A program made the translations under genes and the position numbers. The notes under the pieces were generated by a model. The model was not told the DNA's origin and made no database searches. It saw only the letters and a list, made by a program, of their open reading frames with translations. From assembly GCA_905221605.1 (NCBI GenBank), contig CAJNDS010002337.1, forward strand, positions 66,501-77,500: DNA of 11,000 nucleotides. The letters run 5' to 3'. Within the stretch, counting starts at the first letter, position 1, and each line of letters begins with the position of its first letter. Of this stretch, positions 1 to 6,240 are shown piece by piece. Source of the DNA: Symbiodinium natans (Eukaryota; Sar; Dinophyceae; Suessiales; Symbiodiniaceae).

Positions 1-10
1 TCAAGACAAT

Positions 11-29
11 TAGGGTTTAGGGTTTAGGG
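11..29 (+). repeat. Short TTTAGGG telomere-like tract
   Basis: About two and a half G-strand heptamers (TAGGGTTTAGGGTTTAGGG) lie near the left edge. The tract is too short and too internal to be a chromosome end, so I read it as interstitial telomere-like sequence. Confidence 0.85.
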
Positions 30-265
30 CAAGCCTCACACAACTTCCACGCTCACGGTGCGCAGCATGCTGCTCCGGCGGCAGGCTCTCCGCATGGGTT
101 CAGGGTTGATGGTCCCTCAGTTGAGGCTTTTTTTGCAGCAAAGGCAGTCTAAACGTGGCGAGCCCATAATGTGTGCAGGAAGGAGCTCTAACAGCACTGA
201 AATCCTTTTGGGCTCCAGAAGCTCTACCCCGTAACTTCTGACCCCCACTTCCCCTCCCCAAAACC
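30..265. other. Unique spacer, no gene seen
   Basis: Mixed-composition sequence with no long reading frame, no recognisable RNA fold and no repeat unit beyond short T and C runs. It separates two G-strand telomere-like tracts. Confidence 0.5.
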
Positions 266-369
266 GGTTTTAGGGTTAGGGTTCAGGGTTTAGGGTTGTT
301 TAGGGTTTAGGGTTTTGGGTTTTGGGTTTTGGGTTTTTGGTTTGGGTTTTGGTTTTGGGGTTTAGGGGC
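266..369 (+). repeat. Degenerate TTTAGGG/TTTTGGG block
   Basis: G-strand telomere-like repeats begin as TTAGGG, TTCAGGG and TTTAGGG. From about 310 they shift to TTTTGGG with runs of G3-G4. The mixture of 6-, 7- and 8-base units fits mutational decay of an old array or repeats of mixed origin. It has quadruplex-forming potential on the + strand. Confidence 0.85.
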
Positions 370-613
370 CTAAGGACTGCCTCAGCAGGAACAGCAACAC
401 AGCCGATCCAAGTGTGCTGAACATGGGAGGCTTCGGTGACCTGCGGGGGTTTGGGAGTTTAGGAAACACATCGTTAATTGCGCAACGAAGGGCGGAGAGA
501 TACAGCAGCCTTGCCTCAGCTGAGCCAACCTGCCCAAACAACCGAAGAGATTTACGGGGCTGTCTAAGTAGACACTGCAGTTTGGGTCGTTCAGGAGCCT
601 GAATGGCACTTAG
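370..613. other. GC-rich spacer with antiparallel short frames
   Basis: A non-repetitive spacer between a G-strand and a C-strand telomere-like tract. It carries open frames on both strands (414-602 forward, 382-609 reverse) that overlap almost completely. Neither translation resembles a protein family I recognise. With no supporting signal I do not call a gene. Confidence 0.4.
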
Positions 614-640
614 AACCCTAAACCCTAAACCCTAAACCCG
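614..640 (-). repeat. Short CCCTAAA tract
   Basis: About four C-strand heptamers ending in a CCCG variant. Its orientation is opposite to the blocks at 11-29 and 266-369, so orientation already switches within the first 650 bases. Confidence 0.88.
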
Positions 641-950
641 AATCCCTGTGCCCTTAACGTTTCCAATGTTGTTCCATGCTTGTAGAGTTTAGGGCTCTTG
701 GCTCGGTTATGGGCTTAGAGATTTTAAGTGGGCTGAGGCTTGGGGTCGTGGGATGCTTTCAGGGTCCTAAGTCCTTGCTCAGGTATGTCAGGTGTTCCTC
801 CTGCTGAGGCTGGGCACAGGGTTTTGGGCTCTAGGAGTCGGAGGTGGGAGCATCAGGGAATAGCGCCTGGAACTTCTACTAGCTTGGGTTTTTACATTTT
901 TCAAAAACCTTTTGTTTTTTTTTTATGTAATCTCAGGCTTCGGCTTAGTT
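641..950. other. G-rich spacer with decayed repeat scraps
   Basis: Scattered fragments such as GTTTAGGGCTC, TTTCAGGGTCC and GGGTTTTGGGCTC suggest a very old or fragmented telomere-like background. The forward frame at 740-952 runs into a T10 tract and then the AT-rich segment, and has no recognisable domain. I see no gene. Confidence 0.45.
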
Positions 951-1490
951 AGTTTGTTTGTATTGTACCAGTTTTACATTGTGCGATGACTATGTTAACA
1001 TATTCGCGTATGATTGTGTATTATTGTTACTATATGAATATTATTCTTCCACTCGTATCATTCGCATGTTTTAGTATGTTATCATATAATATTTCTTTCG
1101 TATTCTTATATTGTTGCATTTTACATTCTTAGTTAAATCACGTTTGCACTATCATATCATCATTTTGTCATCTCAGTTGTTTATATAGTGCATATTTTCA
1201 TTTTTGGTTTACTATTTCAAGTTGAAATGCTAGAATGCTAGAATATTAAAATATTCTCAAATTTCGAAATTGCGATTAGCTTATTATTATCCTACCATAT
1301 TCTGGCATTCTGATAATTTTTTTATAGTCATTATACTATTACATCATCTTATTATTGCTATTATTATATAGTTTGTGATCACTTAGTTGACTAATATTGG
1401 AGCTCTAAATTGTTGTATATCATTACCACATGTTTCTTCTTACTATTGTTATATGTCTTATTATTACCTCGTCTTCTTACATCATTGGGA
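951..1490. other. AT-rich island, no gene
   Basis: An abrupt drop in GC compared with both flanks. The sequence is rich in degenerate TAT/ATT triplets (TATTATTATTAT-like stretches near 1282-1290 and 1330-1370), which looks like an aged AT microsatellite. Stops occur in all frames. Three small palindromes cluster at 1215-1271 and are listed separately. Possible roles as a matrix-attachment or replication-related region cannot be tested from sequence alone. Confidence 0.55.
1215..1271. repeat. Cluster of three AT palindromes
   Basis: TTTCAA-G-TTGAAA (1215-1227), AGAATATT-AA-AATATTCT (1240-1257) and the uninterrupted AATTTCGAAATT (1260-1271) follow one another within 57 bases. A direct duplication of ATGCTAGA sits between the first two. 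Any of these could extrude as a small cruciform. No specific binding protein can be named. Confidence 0.6.
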
Positions 1491-1553
1491 ACCCTAAGTT
1501 TCCAGAACCACGGCATGGCTGGCCAGCCCTCAAACCCAAATCCCCAACAAATC

Positions 1554-1620
1554 GGTTTAGGGTTTAGGGTGTAGGGTTTAGGGTTTAGGGCTTAGGGCTT
1601 AGGGCTTAGGGTTTAGGATT
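1554..1620 (+). repeat. TTTAGGG block with CTTAGGG variant triplet
   Basis: G-strand heptamers include a GTAGGG variant and then three consecutive CTTAGGG units before returning to TTTAGGG. The clustered identical variant suggests local unit duplication rather than independent point mutations. Confidence 0.88.
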
Positions 1621-1745
1621 TCAGTTGACCTACATCATGTGAGGTTGCACTGCGTGGTTAAGCCTCCCCCAACCCCCGCCCGAATCCCTAACCTCCATAA
1701 ACCCTGAACAGCCGAAACGTAAGTAGAGATGATCTACTCAGGCAC
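1621..1745. other. Short spacer between opposed telomere-like arrays
   Basis: Unique sequence with C-rich patches separates the G-strand block on its left from the long C-strand array on its right. I see no gene or RNA. Confidence 0.5.
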
Positions 1746-1746
1746 C

Positions 1747-2115
1747 CCAAACCCTAAACCCTAAACCCTAAGCCCTAAACCCTAAACCCTAAACCCTAAA
1801 CCCTAAACCCTAAACCCCAAACCCCAAACCCCAAACCCCAAACCCCAAACCCCAAACCCCAAAAAACCCCAAACCCCAAACCCCAAACCCTAAACCCTAA
1901 ACCCCTAAACCCTAAACCTAAACCCTAAACCCTAAACCCTAAACCCTAAACCCTAAACCCTAAACCTTAAACCCTAAACCCTAAACCCCTAAACCCTAAA
2001 CCCTAAACCCTAAACCCTAAACCCTAAACCCTAAACCCTAAACCCTAAACCCTAAACCCTAAACCCTAACCCCTAAGCCCTAACCCTAAACCCTAAACCC
2101 TAAACCCTAAACCCT
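1747..2115 (-). repeat. Long CCCTAAA array with CCCCAAA core
   Basis: About 370 bases of C-strand heptamers form the longest mainly 7-mer array in the window. An internal section at about 1814-1888 is homogeneous CCCCAAA (TTTGGGG on the other strand), interrupted once by a longer A run at 1861-1866. Outside it the units are CCCTAAA with a few CCCCTAAA and CCTAAA length slips. The segregation of variant units suggests local amplification by slippage or unequal exchange. Confidence 0.95.
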
Positions 2116-2147
2116 ATTGGGCCATAGGCAACAATCTGCAGACCAAG

Positions 2148-2174
2148 GGCTTCGTACTTCGCAGCCACGAAGCC
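2148..2174. repeat. 8-bp perfect hairpin in spacer
   Basis: GGCTTCGT (2148-2155) pairs perfectly with ACGAAGCC (2167-2174) around an 11-base loop. It lies in the roughly 95-base unique spacer between two C-strand arrays. No poly-U tract or gene is next to it, so it is not called a terminator. Confidence 0.5.
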
Positions 2175-2194
2175 GAAACCCCTAGCGAAATCCT

Positions 2195-2204
2195 CCCCCC
2201 CCCC
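2195..2204. repeat. C10 homopolymer
   Basis: Ten consecutive C residues sit just before the next C-strand array, within a broader C-rich stretch. Confidence 0.9.
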
Positions 2205-2210
2205 ACCCTC

Positions 2211-2313
2211 GCCCTGAACCCTAAACCCTAAACCCTAAACCCTAAACCCTAAACCCTAAACCCTAAATCCTAAACCCTAAGCCCTAAACCCTAAACCCTA
2301 AACCCTTAGCCCT
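2211..2313 (-). repeat. CCCTAAA array
   Basis: About 14 C-strand heptamers with minor variants (CCCTAAAT, CCCTAAG, CCCTTAG). It shares orientation with the arrays on either side, so 1747-2505 may once have been a single array broken by two insertions or by local divergence. Confidence 0.92.
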
Positions 2314-2378
2314 ACAAGTATGGTAACTCTACTTCTGACCCTAACCCTACTTAGGGTACTTAAAAACCGACTTATAGC
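2314..2378 (+). mobile_element. Fragment of a dispersed inverted-repeat element
   Basis: The 17-base string GTATGGTAACTCTACTT (2318-2334) recurs exactly on the opposite strand at 5684-5700. The next part, around TTAGGGTACTTA (2351-2362), matches the centre of the fold-back element at 5541-5651. AAGTATGGTAA is also shared with 8175-8185. I infer an internal piece of a non-autonomous repeat inserted among telomere-like arrays. No terminal repeat is seen at this copy, so it is probably truncated. Confidence 0.6.
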
Positions 2379-2392
2379 CCTCAAGTAAGCCC

Positions 2393-2505
2393 TCAACCCT
2401 AAACCCTAATTTAAACCCTAAACCCTAAACCCTAAACCCTAAACCCTAAACCCTAAACCCTAAACCCTAAGCAGCCCTGAGCCCTGAGCCCTGAGCCCTA
2501 AACCA
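2393..2505 (-). repeat. CCCTAAA array ending in CCCTGAG variants
   Basis: C-strand heptamers run for about 80 bases. At 2474-2497 they change to repeated GAGCCCT-type units before the array ends. The variant run at one edge fits homogenisation of a local mutation. Confidence 0.9.
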
Positions 2506-2577
2506 GACTGGTCCGCCTGGATGCCATCTCCCACTACGAGCAGCCTCCTTGTCGCAAAGCCGCACATGGGTGTGGAG

Positions 2578-2830
2578 GATTTGGTTTTGGGGTTTCAGGG
2601 TTAGGGTTTTGGGGTTGCGTGTTTCAGGGTGTGGTTTTTGGGTTTCAGGGTTTTGTGTTTCAGGTTTGAGGGTGTTGAGGATTTGGCGTTGGGGTTTCGG
2701 GGTTCTTGGGCTTTTTTTGTTGGGTTTTTGGGGGTTTCAGGGTTTTCGTTTTAGTTTTGGGTCTTTCAGGGTTTGTGTTTTTTGGGTTTCGGTGTTTTGC
2801 TTTTGGTTCTTAGGGGTTGAGGATTTCATG
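2578..2830 (+). repeat. Strongly decayed G-strand telomere-like block
   Basis: About 250 bases of GGGTTT-rich sequence contain TTTCAGGG, TTTTGGGG, TTTTGGG and TTTGTGTTTC variants and almost no intact TTTAGGG. Loss of the TAG stop within each unit leaves a forward frame open (2549-2899). Its translation is a low-complexity run of F, G, W, R, V and L (GFRVRVLGLRVSGCGF-type). I regard that frame as an artefact of the repeat, not a gene. Confidence 0.75.
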
Positions 2831-2894
2831 CCTGAGGGTCTAGGGGGCGCGTCGAAGTCCGTGACTGGAGCCGTGGGAGTATCTCGTTTATGTC

Positions 2895-3040
2895 AATAGT
2901 GTTGTGCTATATGATATTGTATTAGATTCTTTTACGTTATATGATGCTCTGCTATATTATACTATATTATGTTATATTAAGATATCCGATACTATAACAT
3001 GCTATAGTAGAATTTAATATTATATTACATCGTTTTAGGT
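2895..3040. other. AT-rich island
   Basis: A TATA/ATTAT-rich segment with imperfect short repeats (CTATATTAT, TTATATGAT) resembles an eroded AT microsatellite. Stops are frequent in all frames. No gene is seen. Confidence 0.55.
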
Positions 3041-3189
3041 TCCCTTACACAGGCACCTGTCTAAAAGCCAAAAAGGTCACCCTTTTGATTCCTAGGGCTG
3101 CTCGGTTGTTTCCAGTCCAGGGTTTCGGAGCCGCAGGTTCTTGTTTCTGCCTGGTGCTTGGGGGGGAAGGAGATCGGGTCTTAGGGTTC
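3041..3189. other. Short unique spacer, no gene seen
   Basis: Mixed sequence with a G8 run near 3161-3168 and one stray G-strand telomere-like unit at its right end, directly before the perfect array. There is no reading frame of note. Confidence 0.45.
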
Positions 3190-3334
3190 GGGTTTTCTTC
3201 TTCTTGAACCCTAAACCCTAAACCCTAAACCCTAAACCCTAAACCCTAAACCCTAAACCCTAAACCCTAAACCCTAAACCCTAAACCCTAAACCCTAAAC
3301 CCTAAACCCTAAACCCGATTGGGTTTCTTCTTTT
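3190..3334 (-). repeat. Perfect CCCTAAA array between direct repeats
   Basis: The core (3207-3316) is 110 bases of uninterrupted CCCTAAA with no mismatch, much cleaner than most arrays here. It is bounded by near-identical strings, GGGTTTTCTTCTTCTT (3190-3205) and GGGTTTCTTCTTTT (3321-3334), like a duplicated target. Its right edge also forms AAACCC-GATT-GGGTTT (3311-3326). Recent insertion or expansion is inferred. Chance similarity of CT-rich flanks is the alternative. Confidence 0.85.
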
Positions 3335-3937
3335 ATCCTTAGAGAGGGTTTTGGTGTGTGGAGGGTTCGAAAGTAGGATCTGGCGTCGGATGACGCGGTC
3401 TACAGTTACGGGGCAGAATCGACAGCACACCCGAGTGAAGAGCACTGTGACATCGACAGTGGATGTTGAGCAGCAAAGCCTCACTGATGTTGTCTTGAGC
3501 CCAGAGTTGCTTGCCACTTTGCCGGAGGCTTCCTAGGGAGTCACAAGGCCCCCTCATTTCGGGATGTGCCTTGAGTCTTTATAGGGATCCTCAGGCCCTA
3601 AATCTCAGCCCGAGATCTAAAACCCATCTTGCACTTCTTCAGTAAGGGTGTAAGTTGATGTGGCAACGCTCTCAGCAGGTCAGCACGACGAGGTCCAGGG
3701 CGAAGTTCTCGGCCTGTCGGGGTGCTCCCACATGGGCATCGCTGCCCTTCCTTGGGTAGCCACAGCCACATGTAAGGCCCCGAATGCTAGTGGGTACCTA
3801 AAGAGAGGGGTCCGAGTTTAGGGCGCCTGCCATATTTGCGTTTCGCAGCACCGGCCCTGATGGGAAGCACAGCAGCATTCCAGTCAGAGCCGCCCTTGGA
3901 GTCCACAAGGCAATTGCCAGCCTGGTTCTCTTAGAAA
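3317..3937. other. Unique GC-rich segment, no confirmed gene
   Basis: One of the longer repeat-free stretches. A forward frame at 3351-3536 ends in a fairly normal-looking stretch (VDVEQQSLTDVVLSPELLATLPEAS), so a remnant exon cannot be excluded. Two antiparallel frames cover the same bases. I recognise no domain and see no convincing splice or poly(A) context. From 3540 to 3937 I see no frame worth noting. Confidence 0.35.
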
Positions 3938-4096
3938 TCGTCGTGATCGTTAATCGTTGTCATCATCCTCATCATCATCCGTAGTGCATCCATGCATCCA
4001 TGCATCCATGCGCATCGATGCGTCATCGTCGATGGTCATCATCATGGGCATCATAATGCTCATCATCATCATCATCATCATCATTATCATCATGAT
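3938..4096. repeat. ATC/CAT microsatellite with embedded 8-mer
   Basis: Interrupted (CAT)n/(ATC)n tracts are longest at 4059-4084. Near 3986-4010 they enclose about three copies of an eight-base unit, GCATCCAT, and then CG-containing derivatives such as GCATCGATGCG. Frames on both strands translate as runs of S, I, M or D, which is expected of a trinucleotide repeat and does not indicate a gene. Confidence 0.85.
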
Positions 4097-4399
4097 GTCG
4101 AAGCGGGTAAGCGTCGCGTTGGGTTTCTGGCCCTTCAAGCATTTGACCCTCCAAGTACATAGTATGGCGTTGCTAGCTACTGCACGACTCGGCCAGGTAC
4201 ACTTGTTCGCCCAGATGTGATGCCAGCACCTTCAACTGCGCCACCGACGTGATCGGAGCTCAGTGTAATGCGTAATGCCACTGGCTGGAGAACTTTTCGA
4301 CCAAGCTCAGTTTCAGAAACAGCTGCACAAGTAGAAGAGAGCCTCAGGTCTGATCTGTCAGCTCTACCAACCCGGCTCCCCAACCCACTGCAAGGAATC
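4097..4399. other. Unique spacer, no gene seen
   Basis: Mixed-composition sequence. A reverse frame (4177-4383) is open but has no recognisable family, and its opposite strand is also partly open. No RNA fold or repeat was identified. Confidence 0.4.
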
Positions 4400-4430
4400 G
4401 GGGGTTTAGGGTTTTGGGTTTAGGGTTTTT
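4400..4430 (+). repeat. Short TTTAGGG tract
   Basis: GGGTTTAGGG, TTTTGGG and TTTAGGG units form a three- to four-unit G-strand tract with one TTTTGGG variant. Confidence 0.85.
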
Positions 4431-4459
4431 CACAAGCGTTAGTCCCAGTCACAAGCCGC

Positions 4460-4493
4460 CTGAGCGCTGGACCCAGATCCAACCACTAGACTA
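4460..4493 (-). other. tRNA 5'-half-like sequence (A-box match)
   Basis: Read on the minus strand, TAGTCTAGTGG (4493-4483) matches the D-arm/A-box of eukaryotic tRNAs, especially tRNA-Glu, and is followed by GTTGGAT. A 5-bp stem follows, CTGGG/CTCAG, with a 7-base loop TCCAGCG. The loop lacks the expected U33, and no GGTTCRA T-arm follows. So this is at most a tRNA-derived relic, or the head of a short interspersed element that lost its B-box. Chance is possible. Confidence 0.25.
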
Positions 4494-4674
4494 GAAGTTT
4501 AAGCTTAAGCGGCCAATCAGTGCCCACATCCGCACAGCAACGCCGCACGGTCAACTAACCTGAGATGATGAGAAGAATGCTCCAAACCCAAACCCCTAAG
4601 CCTGGCGGGTTCTTAGTCGGGAACGAGGGAATGAGGATCCCCCTCTACATACATATATATATATACCCTTTAAG

Positions 4675-4710
4675 GAGGGATTACATGGGGTACCACTCCC
4701 CCATGCCCTC
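4675..4710. repeat. 12-bp interrupted hairpin
   Basis: CATGGGG (4684-4690) and CCCCATG (4699-4705) pair around an eight-base loop. After a four-base bulge on the left side only, GAGGG (4675-4679) pairs with CCCTC (4706-4710). There is no adjacent gene or T-run to suggest a terminator. Confidence 0.55.
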
Positions 4711-4794
4711 CGAAGAACCAGCCAGAAACCCCCCAAGTCGAACTTCAATTAGGCCAGCTGGCGCCTCTGCGCAGCCGCAGTGCATGCTTCAGGA

Positions 4795-4833
4795 CTTAGG
4801 GTTTAGGGTTTAGGGTTTAGGGTTCAGGGTGTT
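4795..4833 (+). repeat. TTTAGGG tract
   Basis: About five G-strand heptamers, the last being TTCAGGG. It leads after a short gap into a long decayed G-strand block. Confidence 0.9.
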
Positions 4834-4860
4834 CAGCCCCTAAGAGGAGGGGCTTCCGGA

Positions 4861-5000
4861 GGGGGCTTTGGGGCTAAGGCTTTGGGGCTTCGGGTTCGGG
4901 GTGTAGGATTTGGGGCTTTAGGATTTCAGGGTTTGGGGTTTGAAGTTTAGGGTTCTAGGGTTTTAGGGCTTTGCAGGGTAAGGAGGTGTTTAAGGTTTAG
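4861..5000 (+). repeat. Decayed G-strand telomere-like block
   Basis: Repeated TTTGGGGC, TTCGGG, TTTAGGATTT, TTTGGGG and TTCTAGGG variants form about 140 bases of clearly telomere-derived but eroded sequence. GGCTTTGGGGCT recurs twice at its left end, which suggests small internal duplications. Confidence 0.7.
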
Positions 5001-5332
5001 AATTCCGAGCGTTTGGGGCATGGTATCTCTAGAATTCTACCAGCACATGTTGCAGGCTCGTCTACACACTCCTACCACTTGACGTTGGCGGGCGTTAGTT
5101 TCAATGAGTTCCCGTGTTTCTTCTGCATCCTGTTGTCCATCCGCTTCCGATGCAGGATGTAGACAGAGGCGCCTTTTGCGGGCTGCTCTGCCAGGCATCG
5201 AACTCCGTATTCTCGGTGTGTCTATATCCCTATTGGGAATTACTTCTTGTATTTATAAAGCCCAAGAGGATGTTCCAAAATGTTTTTTTTTTTATTAAGG
5301 TTCTAAGGGGAGTACATGTGGGTTTCCAATAT
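5001..5332. other. Unique segment, uncertain reading frames
   Basis: Two overlapping forward frames (5104-5298 and 5114-5377) cover this stretch. One has a hydrophobic middle (SVFSVCLYPYWELLLVFI), and both run into a T11 tract at 5283-5293. I recognise no family in either. TAGAATTCTA (5030-5039) is a perfect 10-base palindrome. No gene is called. Confidence 0.35.
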
Positions 5333-5400
5333 TCCTTAAGCCCCAAACGCCCCACGGCTAATGTAGTAAATCCTTAAGCTCCCAACGCCCCACGTCTAAT
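5333..5400. repeat. Two-copy 38-bp tandem repeat
   Basis: TCCTTAAGCCCCAAACGCCC at 5333 recurs at 5371 as TCCTTAAGCTCCCAACGCCC. The first 30 bases of the two copies differ at about three positions. The second copy runs directly into a TTTAGGG tract (from 5400), whereas the first continues with unrelated sequence. The second copy was therefore either truncated by the telomere-like tract or joined to it. Confidence 0.7.
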
Positions 5401-5440
5401 TAGGGTTTAGGTTTTTATGGTTTAGGGCTTAGGGTTTAAT
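5400..5440 (+). repeat. TTTAGGG tract
   Basis: About five imperfect G-strand units (TTTAGGG, TTTATGG, CTTAGGG). Confidence 0.85.
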
Positions 5441-5453
5441 GTTAGTATAAAGA

Positions 5454-5470
5454 CCCCCCCCCCCCCCCCC
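5454..5470. repeat. C17 homopolymer
   Basis: Seventeen consecutive C residues follow a short AT-rich bridge after the telomere-like tract. Homopolymers of this length are prone to sequencing and assembly length error. Confidence 0.95.
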
Positions 5471-5540
5471 AAATAGTAGGATTCCCTGATAACAAGGGCC
5501 CAAATAAGGTACCCCCTAATTTCGGAGACCTCCATGTCTA

Positions 5541-5651
5541 CTTGGAGGTTCATGGGTTGTTATAGGTAGGGCTAAAAGTAGGGTAACTCCACTTATAACC
5601 CCTATTTAGGGTACTTATAACCCTACTTGTAACTACCCATGAACCTTTAAG
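5541..5651. mobile_element. Fold-back (MITE-like) inverted-repeat element
   Basis: Two 40-base arms, 5541-5580 and 5612-5651, are inverted copies matching at 33 of 40 positions by my count, around a 31-base centre. The shared core is GGTTCATGGGTAGTTACAAG with small changes (5547-5566 and complement of 5626-5645). It codes for nothing, as expected of a non-autonomous inverted-repeat element. I see no clear target-site duplication. The same core recurs at 5713-5732 and 8143-8162, which is the strongest evidence for a dispersed family. Confidence 0.7.
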
Positions 5652-5671
5652 CAATTGCATTGCTTAAAAGG
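5644..5671. repeat. Perfect hairpin at element edge
   Basis: CCTTTAAGCAAT (5644-5655) pairs with ATTGCTTAAAAGG (5659-5671), with one extra A, around a three-base TGC loop. It overlaps the outer end of the right arm of the fold-back element, so the element's terminus is itself palindromic. Confidence 0.6.
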
Positions 5672-5683
5672 AAATGGGGTGAA

Positions 5684-5738
5684 AAGTAGAGTTACCATAC
5701 CTTATCACCCTACTTACAACTACCCATGAACCTTTAAG
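5684..5738 (-). mobile_element. Third partial copy of the inverted-repeat family
   Basis: ACTACCCATGAACCTTTAAG (5719-5738) is an exact repeat of 5632-5651 in the same orientation. Its inner side differs from that arm and instead carries the complement of GTATGGTAACTCTACTT (5684-5700), found on the other strand at 2318-2334. This links the two parts of the family in one copy and suggests a longer ancestral element. Confidence 0.7.
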
Positions 5739-5835
5739 TAATGCAGTGCCCAGAGTGGAGGTGGATGCACAGTGCCCAAGCGGCGCCCAGTGCAAGCAGA
5801 TGAGTCAGGCCTCGGCGTCGATGGAGTTCCGGGGT

Positions 5836-5931
5836 GGTTCAGGGTTTAGGGTTTAGTGTTCAGGGTTTCGGGTGTAGGGTTTGGGGTTTAGGGTTCAGGG
5901 CTCAGGGTTTAGGGTTTCGGGTTTCGGGTTC
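5836..5931 (+). repeat. Degenerate TTTAGGG block
   Basis: G-strand units alternate between TTTAGGG, TTCAGGG, TTTCGGG, TGTAGGG and TTTGGGG. Because many have lost the TAG, a forward frame is open from 5881, and its first ~19 residues (GFRVQGSGFRVSGFGFRL-type) are translated repeat. Confidence 0.85.
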
Positions 5932-6240
5932 CGTCTGGAGATGCCGGGTTTAGCCCTTCGGCCGCGGTTCGTCGAGGATGTGCACGGGGCCTGGCAGATC
6001 CTTAGTTCAGTAGCTGGTTCTCCTGCCTTTCTTCAGTCCGCAGGTCCTGAGCCAACCCTAATTCAACCCCCCAAGCCGTACCACCTAAACCCTCACCCTA
6101 CCATTTTTGGAGGTCGTGGGATCATGTTGAATCGCTCACCCCCTGGCTTGCGACAGATGGGTGTCGGGCTGTGCATGTACGCCGCGTCCTTCACAGATTG
6201 GGCGCGGTCGGTCCCGGACTTATCTGGGGTTTGCGGATAA
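5932..6240. other. Unique segment with an open frame, gene doubtful
   Basis: The forward frame opening in the upstream telomere-like block stays open to 6240 (119 residues from 5881). After the repeat-derived start it has a mixed composition (RFVEDVHGAWQILSSVAG, then proline-rich). I recognise no domain. If any part is an exon, it would begin after the repeat. I think a chance open frame in GC-rich DNA is more likely. Confidence 0.3.

Larger units (their letters stand above)
4431..4793. other. Spacer with AT run and hairpin, no gene
   Basis: Apart from the tRNA-like stretch, this holds a short (AT)n run near 4648-4664 and a strong hairpin at 4675-4710. The forward frame 4565-4813 passes through both and ends in the next telomere-like tract. 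Its translation (YIHIYIYPL-type in the middle) reflects the AT run. I do not call it a gene. Confidence 0.4.

Noticed and set aside
1747-2313. CRISPR-like direct repeats with spacers
   Set aside because: The repeats are contiguous 7-mers without regular unique spacers, and the setting is eukaryotic.
1747-2505. A true chromosome end
   Set aside because: Unique sequence and opposite-orientation blocks lie on both sides, and the arrays are degenerate; they are interstitial in this window.
3364-3372. GGTTCGAAA as a tRNA T-loop
   Set aside because: No stem pairs around it and no D-arm lies upstream.
3957-4220. Serine/isoleucine-rich and aspartate/methionine-rich frames
   Set aside because: They are translations of the CAT/ATC microsatellite on the two strands.
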